From Candidatus Woesearchaeota archaeon (GTDB lineage: Archaea > Nanobdellota > Nanobdellia > Woesearchaeales > WJKL01): DNA of 9,473 bases. Below, piece after piece: positions 1 through 6,230 of this stretch (position 1 is its first letter; every line of letters begins with the position of its first letter). The notes under the pieces are model-generated. The model searched no databases, was not told where the DNA came from, and was given only the letters and a program-made list of their open reading frames with translations. The position numbers and the translations under genes were made by a program. The DNA is taken from the NCBI GenBank assembly GCA_014729145.1, contig WJKL01000004.1, positions 1 through 9,473 of the forward strand, written 5' to 3'.

Positions 1-2
1 GA

Positions 3-482
3 ATAAACTGGAACCTTGCAAATCTTATAGTAAATAAAAGTTCTTCATTTAAAATATACTGGCTGATGTTTGGAATTTCCTTTCTTTTCTTCAGTTTTTT
101 AGGTGCTCTGTTAATTGGATTCTTCTTAAGGTTGTCATCATACACAGGAGACAGTCAATTGACAGCGTTTATCGCAGTAATCTTTTTTATATTAATAACC
201 TATCTTACCTATATTTCCTTTGGATTGATCCGCAAATACAATCCCAAAAAAATCAAAGAATTCCTAAAACACACAATAAAAATTTCTTATAAAAAACCAG
301 AGATATTGTTCTTCAGCTATATGATTATTTTTCTTGCATTATTGCTGTCTGCAGGAATAGTCTATAAATTATTATATGCTCCGATGCCTGCTCTGGTACT
401 CAGTTTAATACTGCTGATCCTGGCAATGAGCTGGGGAAAAGTATTTTTCTTGACAGCTGTAAAGAATTCAGAAAAAAAATAA
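3..482 (+). CDS. Multi-pass membrane protein, unknown family, probably cut by left edge
   Basis: The reading frame is open from position 3 to the TAA at 480-482, so the gene most likely begins before the window. The first possible internal start is the ATG at 66. Counting from that Met there are four hydrophobic stretches: residues 2-22, 33-55, 80-103 and 105-127. A basic, Lys-rich loop lies around 56-78 and a short Lys tail ends the protein, suggesting an integral membrane protein with those parts in the cytoplasm. I recognise no family motif or catalytic residue. An alternative is a short gene starting at 66, with the AT-rich stretch at 31-38 acting as a TATA box. I prefer the longer frame because the upstream 21 codons read as a plausible juxtamembrane sequence. 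It converges with the next gene, 13 bases away. Confidence 0.55.
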   Translation: MNWNLANLIVNKSSSFKIYWLMFGISFLFFSFLGALLIGFFLRLSSYTGDSQLTAFIAVIFFILITYLTYISFGLIRKYNPKKIKEFLKHTIKISYKKPEILFFSYMIIFLALLLSAGIVYKLLYAPMPALVLSLILLILAMSWGKVFFLTAVKNSEKK

Positions 483-495
483 AAAAATAAAAAAT
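472..495 (-). terminator. Poly-T terminator of the SIMPL lipoprotein gene
   Basis: Directly after the minus-strand stop at 496-498 the minus strand carries three T runs broken by single A bases. This matches the intrinsic oligo-T terminators of archaea, which need no strong hairpin. The tract overlaps the last codons of the converging plus-strand gene. Confidence 0.5.
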
Positions 496-1194
496 CTATC
501 TCACATTATATACAAGACTTATCTGCCCCGTAATATCTACTTTCTGAGGCATCACCTGAGCAGCTTCTTCTACAGCTTTTGCTCCAACTGTTGTTTCCAT
601 CATATATCCATAAGGTCTGTAATAATGCTGTGCTTCTGAAACTGTCTTCACTTTTCCTAATCTAACTCCTAAACTATCAGCAATAGTCTCTGCTTTTGCT
701 TTTGCATTTTCAGTTGCTTTAGCCAAAGCTTCTTTCTTGTATTCCTGCTCTTTTTCTTCGCTTAATCCAAAGTTGATCCTGTTTATCTGGTTAGCTCCGT
801 TTTCAACGCAGATATCAACTATCTCCCCAACCTTATCTAAATCCTCGGTAGATATTTTCAATGTCTGTGAAGCTCTCCATCCAACAATCTTGTATTCTCC
901 ATCTACATATCTTCTCTCTTCATAAAGGTTCAGCCTTTCTGTCTCAATATCTTCCTCTGAAATTCCTTTGTATCTCAGGCTGTCTATTATCTCATTGATC
1001 ACTTCATTAGCTTTTGACTGAGCTTCTTCCGCTGTTTCATTTACAATAGATATACCAGCCCAAACCTCAGCTTCGTCAGGGTCAACACTAAGTTCTGAAT
1101 TCCCTGAAACATTGATAGTATTCTCGCTCTGCTGGCATCCGACTAATCCAAGCAAAACAAAAACCACCAACACCGCAATTATTTTCTTGATCAT
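496..1194 (-). CDS. SIMPL-domain (DUF541) lipoprotein
   Basis: A 232-residue exported protein. Residues 1-20 form a lipoprotein signal: MIKK, a hydrophobic core at 5-18, then a lipobox LVGC with Cys20 as the predicted lipid-anchored residue. Residues about 27-231 match the SIMPL/DUF541 family (PF04402, COG2968): the INVSGNSELSVDPD entry at 27-40, the long helix with repeated Ala/Glu at 53-75, and the closing beta stretch VDITGQISLVYNV at 219-231. SIMPL proteins are periplasmic or surface proteins with a YggE/BP26-like fold. Their role is poorly defined and has been linked to oxidative stress and to outer-surface channel-like assemblies. The start is fixed by the signal peptide and by a strong GGTGATG ribosome site six bases upstream (1200-1206 region on the minus strand). 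The family call is firm; the function is open. Confidence 0.9.
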   Translation of the reverse strand: MIKKIIAVLVVFVLLGLVGCQQSENTINVSGNSELSVDPDEAEVWAGISIVNETAEEAQSKANEVINEIIDSLRYKGISEEDIETERLNLYEERRYVDGEYKIVGWRASQTLKISTEDLDKVGEIVDICVENGANQINRINFGLSEEKEQEYKKEALAKATENAKAKAETIADSLGVRLGKVKTVSEAQHYYRPYGYMMETTVGAKAVEEAAQVMPQKVDITGQISLVYNVR

Positions 1195-1225
1195 TTAACA
1201 TCACCATCAGAAGTTAAAACTATAG

Positions 1226-1233
1226 TATATAAA
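1226..1233 (-). promoter_or_regulatory. TATA box for the SIMPL lipoprotein gene
   Basis: The minus strand reads TTTATATA here, preceded by the purine-rich GAAAGG, a possible BRE. A start site about 25 bases on, near 1208, leaves a short leader carrying the GGTGATG ribosome site before the ATG at 1194. The gene therefore has its own promoter and need not be read through from the DUF1385 gene. Confidence 0.55.
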
Positions 1234-1271
1234 TACCTTTCTATGACTGCAATTTGAGTTGAAGTGAAGGT

Positions 1272-2156
1272 TTATAAAACAGCTTTCAAAGCTTTGATCG
1301 CAGTTTCAATCATCTTCTTGTCAGGTTCTTTTGTTGTTATTTTCTGCAGCAATAATCCAGGCTTTGCAATCCACTTAACAATAATATTATCAGGATATTT
1401 TCCGCTTAATTTTAACCCCTCATAACTTATTCCTGCAATAACAGGGATAGATAATATTCTCAAGGGAAATAATATCAGTTTTTGCTTCCAAAAACCCAGC
1501 ATCAAAAACCCCTGATAGATCAATTTAGCCAGCAAAGGTAGAAAAGAAAAAATAAATATGCTTATTATCAATACTAAAATAATAAAAGAAGTTCCGCATC
1601 TTGGATGTTTTGTGGAAAACTTCTTTACATTCTTTACATTCAGCTTCTTCTCAGCTTCATAACAATAGACGGTCTTGTGCTCTGCTCCATGATATCTAAA
1701 AACCCTTTTTATATCCTTAAAATGAGAAATAATATAGATATATCCCAAAACAAATACTCCTCTTATTATTCCGTCAATCAGATTAAACAGCACAGGAGAT
1801 ATCTCTTCTTTTACTCCTGAAAATAAGGTCAGAACATAAGGCAGGGCAATAAAAAACAGCACCGCAAAAGAAAAAGTCAGCAGTAAAGTAAAGAAAATAT
1901 CTTTCTTAGTTATCTTCTCATGTTCATCCAGCTGCTGGTCAGCGCTCCACAATAGACTTTTTGTTCCGATAAACAGCATATCCCAAAGATTGATAACCCC
2001 TCTAAAAAAAGGCCAAGTCCAGACAGCATGTCTTTTTCTCACTCTATCCTTTTTTATTTTTATCTTTCCATTAGGCAGCCTTACTGCAGTAGCTACTTTG
2101 CCTTTATTCCGCATCATAACTCCTTCAATAACAGCTTGTCCGCCTACATTGCTCAT
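1272..2156 (-). CDS. DUF1385 / YqhQ-family membrane protein
   Basis: A 294-residue membrane protein of the DUF1385 family (COG3872; B. subtilis YqhQ), a group annotated as predicted metal-dependent enzymes but without an established reaction. The family hallmarks are all visible: GGQAVIEGVMMR at 5-16, YHGAEHKTV at 155-163, HPRCGTSF at 184-191, AGISYE at 241-246, and PGLLLQKITTKEPD at 266-279. His156, His160, His184 and Cys187 are the obvious candidates for metal or catalytic residues (inference). Hydrophobic segments lie at about 87-111, 124-144, 189-217 and 226-245. The conserved motifs flank these segments and are probably on the cytoplasmic face. Full length for the family, no damage seen. 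The N-terminal MSNVGGQAVIEG is the normal family start, which fixes the ATG at 2156. There is no ribosome site, and the TATA box lies about 26 bases upstream, so the mRNA is probably leaderless. Confidence 0.9.
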   Translation of the reverse strand: MSNVGGQAVIEGVMMRNKGKVATAVRLPNGKIKIKKDRVRKRHAVWTWPFFRGVINLWDMLFIGTKSLLWSADQQLDEHEKITKKDIFFTLLLTFSFAVLFFIALPYVLTLFSGVKEEISPVLFNLIDGIIRGVFVLGYIYIISHFKDIKRVFRYHGAEHKTVYCYEAEKKLNVKNVKKFSTKHPRCGTSFIILVLIISIFIFSFLPLLAKLIYQGFLMLGFWKQKLILFPLRILSIPVIAGISYEGLKLSGKYPDNIIVKWIAKPGLLLQKITTKEPDKKMIETAIKALKAVL

Positions 2157-2178
2157 GTATTGATTAATTTATTTGATG

Positions 2179-2187
2179 TTTATAATA
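2179..2187 (-). promoter_or_regulatory. TATA box for the DUF1385 gene (leaderless)
   Basis: The minus strand reads TATTATAAA, centred about 27 bases before the A of the ATG at 2156. That is the distance expected between an archaeal TATA box and the start site, so transcription would begin at the start codon. This agrees with the lack of any Shine-Dalgarno match. Confidence 0.5.
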
Positions 2188-2212
2188 GTTTCTGTGGTTT
2201 TCAATCAAAAAT

Positions 2213-2220
2213 TATAAATA
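2213..2220 (+). promoter_or_regulatory. TATA box for the zinc-ribbon gene (leaderless)
   Basis: TATAAATA lies about 26 bases before the ATG at 2243, so the transcript probably starts at or next to the start codon. No GGTG-type ribosome site precedes the ATG. With the minus-strand box at 2179-2187 this makes an 86-base divergent promoter region. Confidence 0.55.
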
Positions 2221-2242
2221 CTATGTAGTTTAATTTTAAGTT

Positions 2243-3235
2243 ATGTCATTTGAACATAAGTTTAAGAAACAACTTGATAAAGATTTAGATGATATGTTCT
2301 ATGAATTATTTAATAATGCTACTGGAAAGAATCATGGTATTGAACAGATTAAAGCTTCTTTTGCAAATTTTGGCAAGACAGATGATATGTATAAAATAGT
2401 TACTCATAATTGGTCTGTAGATCCAAATAATAAATTGATGCAGAAAAATTTAGCTATTTATAAGAAAGAACTTGAAGATGCATACAATACTCTTGAAATT
2501 GCTGCGAAAGATAATCCTCATATAGTGATGGACCCTACATTCAATACAGGAGTTCATCTGCGTTTTAATTTTGACAAAGTAAGGCATTGGAAATGGAGAT
2601 TTTCCTGCAATGTAAAAATTGAAAAAATAAATTTGTTTATAACTCATTTACTAAATGGTTTGAAAATAATTATTAAATGTCCAAAGTGTAAAGGAAAGCT
2701 TGACAGAAAAACTTTTGTCTGTGAACAATGCGGACATACTGTAGCATTTGAATTTAAAACCTGGTATTATGGAAATTGCGAACTTAATTCATTGATAAGA
2801 AGAGATAAACTTGTTTTCTATCTGCCTAATGAAGAACTGATTGGAGATATTTATCATATCATGAAAAAATTAAAGAAATATCTTGATCCTGATACTCCTA
2901 AATTTCTTAAAGAAATAGTTCCAGGATGCGGATTTGGTCCTGATAAACCTAATGAACTGGTTGCAGCTAAAAGAGAAGAATACTTTTTGAATTTGGGAGG
3001 ATCTTTTACTGAAAGGTTTTGTTTGATAATAGTAAAATACTTGCATAAACATATTGTTGAATTGCAGGAAGAAATCCAAAAGAATTTTATTGCTGTTAAA
3101 GATGAAAAAGGACTTTACAAATATTTACGAACTGTTTTTTTGAAAGTCAAATTAGATGTGTTAAATGATAAACAAGTGAAAGAATACATTAGAATTGTTT
3201 CTAAGCTACATGAAGAACTTGAACATATGACTTAG
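2243..3235 (+). CDS. Orphan protein with a zinc ribbon
   Basis: A 330-residue protein I do not recognise. The clear element is a four-cysteine zinc ribbon: CPKC at residues 146-149 and CEQC at 160-163, with ten residues between the pairs, embedded in a short beta-like stretch (141-172). Other cysteines (122, 179, 229, 260) are scattered. The N-terminal 90 residues are predicted mostly helical and charged. Residues about 108-124 are rich in Arg, Lys and Trp (FDKVRHWKWRF), which could suit nucleic-acid contact (inference). The C-terminal 70 residues look like paired helices. There is no signal peptide, membrane segment or nuclease motif, so it is probably cytosolic. The coding strand is C-poor and prefers T-ending codons, like the next two genes and unlike the chaperone operon. 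It could be a DNA- or RNA-binding protein, or the zinc ribbon may be only structural. Confidence 0.75.
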   Translation: MSFEHKFKKQLDKDLDDMFYELFNNATGKNHGIEQIKASFANFGKTDDMYKIVTHNWSVDPNNKLMQKNLAIYKKELEDAYNTLEIAAKDNPHIVMDPTFNTGVHLRFNFDKVRHWKWRFSCNVKIEKINLFITHLLNGLKIIIKCPKCKGKLDRKTFVCEQCGHTVAFEFKTWYYGNCELNSLIRRDKLVFYLPNEELIGDIYHIMKKLKKYLDPDTPKFLKEIVPGCGFGPDKPNELVAAKREEYFLNLGGSFTERFCLIIVKYLHKHIVELQEEIQKNFIAVKDEKGLYKYLRTVFLKVKLDVLNDKQVKEYIRIVSKLHEELEHMT

Positions 3236-3247
3236 AATTCAACAAAC

Positions 3248-3256
3248 TTTTTAAAA
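3248..3256 (+). promoter_or_regulatory. TATA-like box for the 66-residue gene (leaderless)
   Basis: TTTTTAAAA is centred about 26 bases before the ATG at 3278. The element shares the core CTTTTTAAA with the box before the 568-residue gene, suggesting that these neighbours use similar stand-alone promoters. Confidence 0.45.
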
Positions 3257-3277
3257 AACATTAATTTTTGATATAAT

Positions 3278-3478
3278 ATGCCATTAGATGAAGAACTTAA
3301 GGATATTGAGACAAAATTAGTAACGATTCATATTAAGAAAGAAGAACTTCCAGATAAGTTGATTGAGATTGGAGAGTATCTTAAGAAAGTTCCTTACAAA
3401 GGATTGAGTTTGTCAATAAGTTCTGCATGTAATTATAATGGGAATTATACAATGCATTATAGGGAGAAGGTAGATTAA
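3278..3478 (+). CDS. Small acidic protein, unknown
   Basis: A 66-residue protein of no family I can name. Residues 1-36 are rich in Glu, Lys, Leu and Ile with helical spacing (LDEELKDIETKL, then EELPDKLIEIGEYLKK). The rest, from about 37, is more beta-like, with Ser/Asn/Tyr (GLSLSISSACNYNGNYTMHY) and a single Cys51. There is no signal or membrane segment. It is likely a real gene because it sits 42 bases after one orphan gene and 53 before another, has a well-placed TATA-like box, and shares their composition. There is no ribosome site, consistent with a leaderless mRNA. It may be a small partner of one of its large neighbours, but nothing in the sequence proves this. Confidence 0.55.
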   Translation: MPLDEELKDIETKLVTIHIKKEELPDKLIEIGEYLKKVPYKGLSLSISSACNYNGNYTMHYREKVD

Positions 3479-3494
3479 AGTATATTCACGAAGC

Positions 3495-3502
3495 TTTTTA
3501 AA
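3495..3502 (+). promoter_or_regulatory. TATA-like box for the 568-residue gene
   Basis: TTTTTAAA, preceded by GC, is centred about 33 bases before the ATG at 3532. The predicted start site near 3525 leaves a leader of only some seven bases without a ribosome site. Confidence 0.4.
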
Positions 3503-3531
3503 CTAAGTTATATTTCTAAAAATACTTTAAA

Positions 3532-5238
3532 ATGGTGCTTAAAGAAATCTTAGATGAGACATATGATAAATTTACTTCATGGATAGAAGATTATGATGAA
3601 CGAGAGATTACAGGAGATGAAATTGAAAAGTTTATACTTTCTTCTTTAAATCTATCTTCTGAATCTGAATGTAATCTGTATCTTAGAATGCCTTATCAAT
3701 GGAACTATAAAGATAAACCAGATGAACCAGAACTAACTATTGATTTTTATTGTGATCCTTCTAAGGTATCTTTTCCAGCTATCTATCGGAAAGCAAAAGA
3801 AACATCCAATATTAAATTTGATGTTGACTTTGAATATGATTCTGTAGATCAATTTGTATCTGATCATAATTTTGATATGAGATTCTTGGAATTGGATACT
3901 GGTAAAAGAGGTTATAAGACATTCGATCTAAAACCTCTTCTAGAGAGAGAGGAAAAAGAAGGAGAAGTAAGTTTGAGCAATCATTTTGATCGCGATGATG
4001 AAGATATTCATTCAATCTATTTTTCAGGGTATGGAGATCTATGCAAACCAATGTATATCGATGTATGCAAAAAATTTGGAGGAAATCTTCGGATAGATAT
4101 AGATGATGATATTTATAATCGTATCATGGATAAAAAATCATTTTTTAAAAAAATAAAAAATAAACTTTTGCTTAATCATTTTCTTTTTAAAGACGGAAAG
4201 ACAAGCAAAGATACTAAATTACTTCTGAGATCCTTGACTGGATTTACAGGGAAATTTGAGGATACTCCAAATTATGAAGGGGAATTAGAGTATGATCAAT
4301 TTATAACATTAGAAAATAGTCTGAAAGAAGATTTAACTGATAGCATATGGGGTTTAAGAATTCCTGTTGATGTTGAAAACAATCATAAGGATGCAGAGTA
4401 TCTTCTAAAAAGAATGTTGAAAGAATATGCACATATAACACCACAAGGATTTAAAGCAGGAAAGATTATATTGCCTAAATTCCAAGCAAAAGAATTTTTA
4501 GAATCTGATTTGAAAAATGTGAGGAAGATTGGTTCAAAATTACCTGGAGTTTCTGTGTGGAGAGATAATAATTTTATGGGAAGAACTCATTACATTTATG
4601 ATCATTCTGCAGAAATCTTTTTTAAACGTATAGCTTCAATAATTGGTTTAAATTTAGAGTCTTATTTTAATTTTAATTTTAATGATCATGGTAGTATTGA
4701 CAAATATACTATTAAGAATTATGGAAAATTAAAGAAATTTATGTTTAATACTGGAATTCCAAAAAAAACTTACAAAGAATTGTTAGGAAAATATGAAAAG
4801 ACTGATAAAGAAATAAGTAAAACAGGATATAATGCTTTAGTGAAAATTACTGATATGGTTGAGTTATTTGCAACAATGTTAGATTATTCTGTTAAGGCTA
4901 ATGAAGAAAAGGTTTTGGAAAGATATATGGAACAGTATAGATGTTTAAGTGAAAACAGTTCTAAACTTAGAGTGGAATCTGGCAGTTATAATCTTAATGG
5001 GGCGCTTCCAGATGCTTCAGTTTTTGATATTGAGGGAAGCTTAACTAAGTTTAAGATTGAAGAGAATAAAAAAGACAGAGAGATTGAGAATGGAATAGGC
5101 TATAGTATTGGTGGCAATAATGGACCATTTTTTAATTTCAAAATAAATCCTAAAAATCCTGTTTTGCTAGAAACACAAGATTACATTCTTGAACAAATAG
5201 GCGTAAAATTAAATTCTAATACTCTTCAGACAAATTAA
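3532..5238 (+). CDS. Large acidic orphan protein, unknown
   Basis: A 568-residue soluble protein that I do not recognise. An in-frame stop at 3517-3519 and no earlier Met fix the start at 3532. It is strongly acidic in its N-terminal third: clusters DYDERE (20-25), DKPDEPE (61-67), DRDDEDIH (153-160) and DIDDDIYN (189-196). Lys-rich helices follow (201-213, DKKSFFKKIKNK region). Residues 300-360 form a distinct, more conserved-looking block with GFKAGKIILPKF, KLPGVSVWRDNN and GRTHYIYDH. Aromatic/Asn-rich FNFNFNDHG lies at 379-387, and a helical stretch at 433-478. The C-terminal part has Gly/Asn turns (GIGYSIGGNNGP, 521-532). There is no Walker motif, signal peptide, membrane segment or recognisable nuclease or protease signature. 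Its stop codon interlocks with that of the converging regulator gene (shared TTAA at 5235-5238). Composition matches the two genes before it. Confidence 0.75.
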   Translation: MVLKEILDETYDKFTSWIEDYDEREITGDEIEKFILSSLNLSSESECNLYLRMPYQWNYKDKPDEPELTIDFYCDPSKVSFPAIYRKAKETSNIKFDVDFEYDSVDQFVSDHNFDMRFLELDTGKRGYKTFDLKPLLEREEKEGEVSLSNHFDRDDEDIHSIYFSGYGDLCKPMYIDVCKKFGGNLRIDIDDDIYNRIMDKKSFFKKIKNKLLLNHFLFKDGKTSKDTKLLLRSLTGFTGKFEDTPNYEGELEYDQFITLENSLKEDLTDSIWGLRIPVDVENNHKDAEYLLKRMLKEYAHITPQGFKAGKIILPKFQAKEFLESDLKNVRKIGSKLPGVSVWRDNNFMGRTHYIYDHSAEIFFKRIASIIGLNLESYFNFNFNDHGSIDKYTIKNYGKLKKFMFNTGIPKKTYKELLGKYEKTDKEISKTGYNALVKITDMVELFATMLDYSVKANEEKVLERYMEQYRCLSENSSKLRVESGSYNLNGALPDASVFDIEGSLTKFKIEENKKDREIENGIGYSIGGNNGPFFNFKINPKNPVLLETQDYILEQIGVKLNSNTLQTN

Positions 5239-5639
5239 AGTCCTAAACAATTGTCAATTTCCTGCGCAGCATCTCTTAATTCTTTGCAGGTTTTAGAAAT
5301 ATCTTTGTGCAGCTCTTCAATCAGGCTGCTTAAATTATCAACTCTCATCGAATATTTATTCTTCTCTCTTATAACAATACCTGAATCAATAAGTTTATGC
5401 ACATGGTGGACAACAGTTCCTCTGCTTAGCTCCAGTCTTTCAGCGATCTCATCAGAACTTAGGTCATCCTCTGATTTTGAAGCCTTGACTAATTCAATAA
5501 ATATCCTGAAACAGCTTCTGTCCTTGTCTCTTTCTCCAAATAATCCTAAAGAATTACCAAACCATTGTAAATTTTTGTTCAAATCCTTTTCATCTGGTTT
5601 GCTGATCTTAACAAAAGTTATCCTCTTTCCCCCTTCCAT
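5235..5639 (-). CDS. Winged helix-turn-helix regulator, candidate heat-shock repressor
   Basis: A DNA-binding protein of 134 residues when started at the ATG at 5639 (MEGGKRITFVKIS). The winged helix is clear: a first helix (FRIFIELVKAS), then the helix-turn-helix SSDEIAERLELSRGTVVHHVHKL, then a wing IVIREKNKYSMR. The remaining C-terminal 35 residues (SLIEELHKDISKTCKEL...) look like a coiled-coil dimerisation helix. This resembles ArsR-type archaeal regulators such as Phr and HSR1, which repress small heat-shock genes (family knowledge). The start at 5639 is favoured because a TTTAAATATAA box sits about 26 bases upstream, giving a leaderless mRNA. The frame can be extended to 5648, or through the promoter to 5819, but the latter would run through hsp20 and its operators. 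It diverges from hsp20, and the palindromes between them are its likely targets. Whether it senses heat itself is unknown. Confidence 0.85.
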   Translation of the reverse strand: MEGGKRITFVKISKPDEKDLNKNLQWFGNSLGLFGERDKDRSCFRIFIELVKASKSEDDLSSDEIAERLELSRGTVVHHVHKLIDSGIVIREKNKYSMRVDNLSSLIEELHKDISKTCKELRDAAQEIDNCLGL

Positions 5640-5658
5640 ATCCTGCATTAATCTTTGC

Positions 5659-5669
5659 TTATATTTAAA
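5659..5669 (-). promoter_or_regulatory. TATA box for the regulator gene (leaderless)
   Basis: The minus strand reads TTTAAATATAA, centred about 25 bases before the ATG at 5639. This is the main reason for choosing that Met. A second possible box on this strand is the near-palindromic TATA at 5694-5704, which would start transcription near 5672. Confidence 0.45.
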
Positions 5670-5693
5670 TCTATTGCAATCCTCACCACAAAC

Positions 5694-5704
5694 TTTATAT
5701 ATAA
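5694..5704 (+). promoter_or_regulatory. TATA box of hsp20, near-palindromic
   Basis: TTTATATATAA, in the wider near-palindrome ACTTTATATATAAGT (5692-5706), predicts an hsp20 start site near 5724. This leaves a leader of about 40 bases with a GAGGTG ribosome site at 5752-5757, six bases before the ATG. Because the element reads almost the same on the other strand, it could also drive the regulator gene. Confidence 0.6.
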
Positions 5705-5724
5705 GTTGTTTATTTAAAATCAAC
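5705..5724. promoter_or_regulatory. Upstream operator half of tandem pair (imperfect palindrome)
   Basis: A 20-base imperfect inverted repeat beginning GTTGTTTATT and ending TAAAATCAAC; seven of ten arm positions pair. It lies directly after the hsp20 TATA box and ends at the predicted start site, where a bound protein would block polymerase. Its outer GTTG/CAAC matches the perfect palindrome four bases downstream. Confidence 0.5.
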
Positions 5725-5727
5725 ATA

Positions 5728-5744
5728 GTTGACTTAAAGTCAAC
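5728..5744. promoter_or_regulatory. Perfect palindromic operator in hsp20 leader
   Basis: GTTGACTT-A-AAGTCAAC is a perfect 8+8 palindrome around one base, the size and symmetry of a site for a homodimeric winged-helix protein. It sits just downstream of the predicted hsp20 start site and between hsp20 and the divergent regulator. Its centre is about 21 bases, or two helical turns, from that of the neighbouring imperfect palindrome, so two dimers could bind the same DNA face. Its use by the adjacent regulator is inferred. Confidence 0.65.
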
Positions 5745-5763
5745 AAAATATGAGGTGTAAAAA

Positions 5764-6216
5764 ATGTCATGGGATATATGGGATCCTTTTGAAGACATGA
5801 AAAACATGCAAAAAGACATGGAAAAAACCTTCCGTGATTTCTTTAGAAAACCAATGAAGATTGCAAATCAAAAACTTGCCAGAGAACCATTGGTCGATAT
5901 ATCTGAAACCAAGAAAGATGTTACTGCAAAGATAGAGCTTCCAGGAATAGACAAAAAAGACATTGATTTAAAAGTAACAGAAAATATGCTTGCAGTAAAA
6001 GCAGAAAAAAAAGCTGAAAAAGAGAAAAAAGAAAAATCTTTCTTTAGAAGAGAAAGAAGCTACCAAAGCTTTCAAAGGGTTTTCTCACTGCCTGCAAAAG
6101 TAAAAGCAGGACAGGCAAAAGCAGAGTTCAAGGACGGATTGTTAAAAGTAACAGTACCAAAACAAAAGCCTGAAAAGAAAAAGAAGAAAAAAGCAAAGAA
6201 AGTAACTATCAAATAA
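5764..6216 (+). CDS. hsp20: Small heat-shock protein Hsp20 (alpha-crystallin family)
   Basis: A 150-residue ATP-independent holdase that binds unfolding proteins in the cytosol and hands them to DnaK-type refolding machinery. The N-terminal arm (1-40) has the common WDPFEDM motif. The alpha-crystallin domain spans about 42-133, with ELPG at 58-61, the RRERSYQSFQRVFSLP strand pair at 95-110, and the closing EFKDGLLKVTVPK at 121-133 carrying the family's G-x-L motif. A Lys-rich linker (134-146) leads to VTI at 147-149, which has the (I/V)-x-(I/V) pattern that docks between dimers in the oligomer. The start is supported by GAGGTG at 5752-5757, six bases upstream. Its own TATA box and the paired palindromes indicate stress-controlled transcription, and a T-rich stretch follows the stop. 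Membership of PF00011 is certain. Confidence 0.95.
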   Translation: MSWDIWDPFEDMKNMQKDMEKTFRDFFRKPMKIANQKLAREPLVDISETKKDVTAKIELPGIDKKDIDLKVTENMLAVKAEKKAEKEKKEKSFFRRERSYQSFQRVFSLPAKVKAGQAKAEFKDGLLKVTVPKQKPEKKKKKKAKKVTIK

Positions 6217-6230
6217 TTTTTTTATTTTTT
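6217..6230 (+). terminator. Poly-T terminator after hsp20
   Basis: Seven T, one A and six T follow directly on the hsp20 stop codon, an archaeal-type oligo-T terminator. It could end most hsp20 transcripts and let a fraction continue into grpE, 30 bases further on. I see no well-placed TATA box for grpE in the 44-base gap, so read-through or a promoter inside hsp20 remains possible. Confidence 0.45.

Noticed and set aside
3278..3478. Toxin-antitoxin reading of the 66-residue gene with its large neighbour
   Set aside because: No toxin or antitoxin motif is visible, the genes do not overlap and each has its own promoter-like box, so size alone does not support it.
2243..5238. Insertion sequence or integrative element bounded by repeats
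   Set aside because: I found no transposase, integrase or tRNA and no direct or inverted repeat shared by the two ends, so only an accessory block is claimed.
5681..5687. GGTGAGG on the minus strand as a ribosome site for the regulator
   Set aside because: No in-frame ATG, GTG or TTG lies at a suitable distance, and the site is upstream of the transcription start predicted from the nearer TATA box. It may simply be part of the hsp20 promoter's upstream flank.
5251..5760. Long plus-strand open frame opposite the winged-helix gene
   Set aside because: It is antisense to a clear winged-helix coding region, its translation is Ser/Leu low-complexity with no motif, and it would run through the hsp20 promoter.
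5640..5819. Extended N-terminus of the winged-helix regulator up to 5819
   Set aside because: The extra residues would be encoded across the hsp20 start, both palindromes and the TATA box. No ribosome site fits those upstream Mets, while a TATA box fits the Met at 5639.
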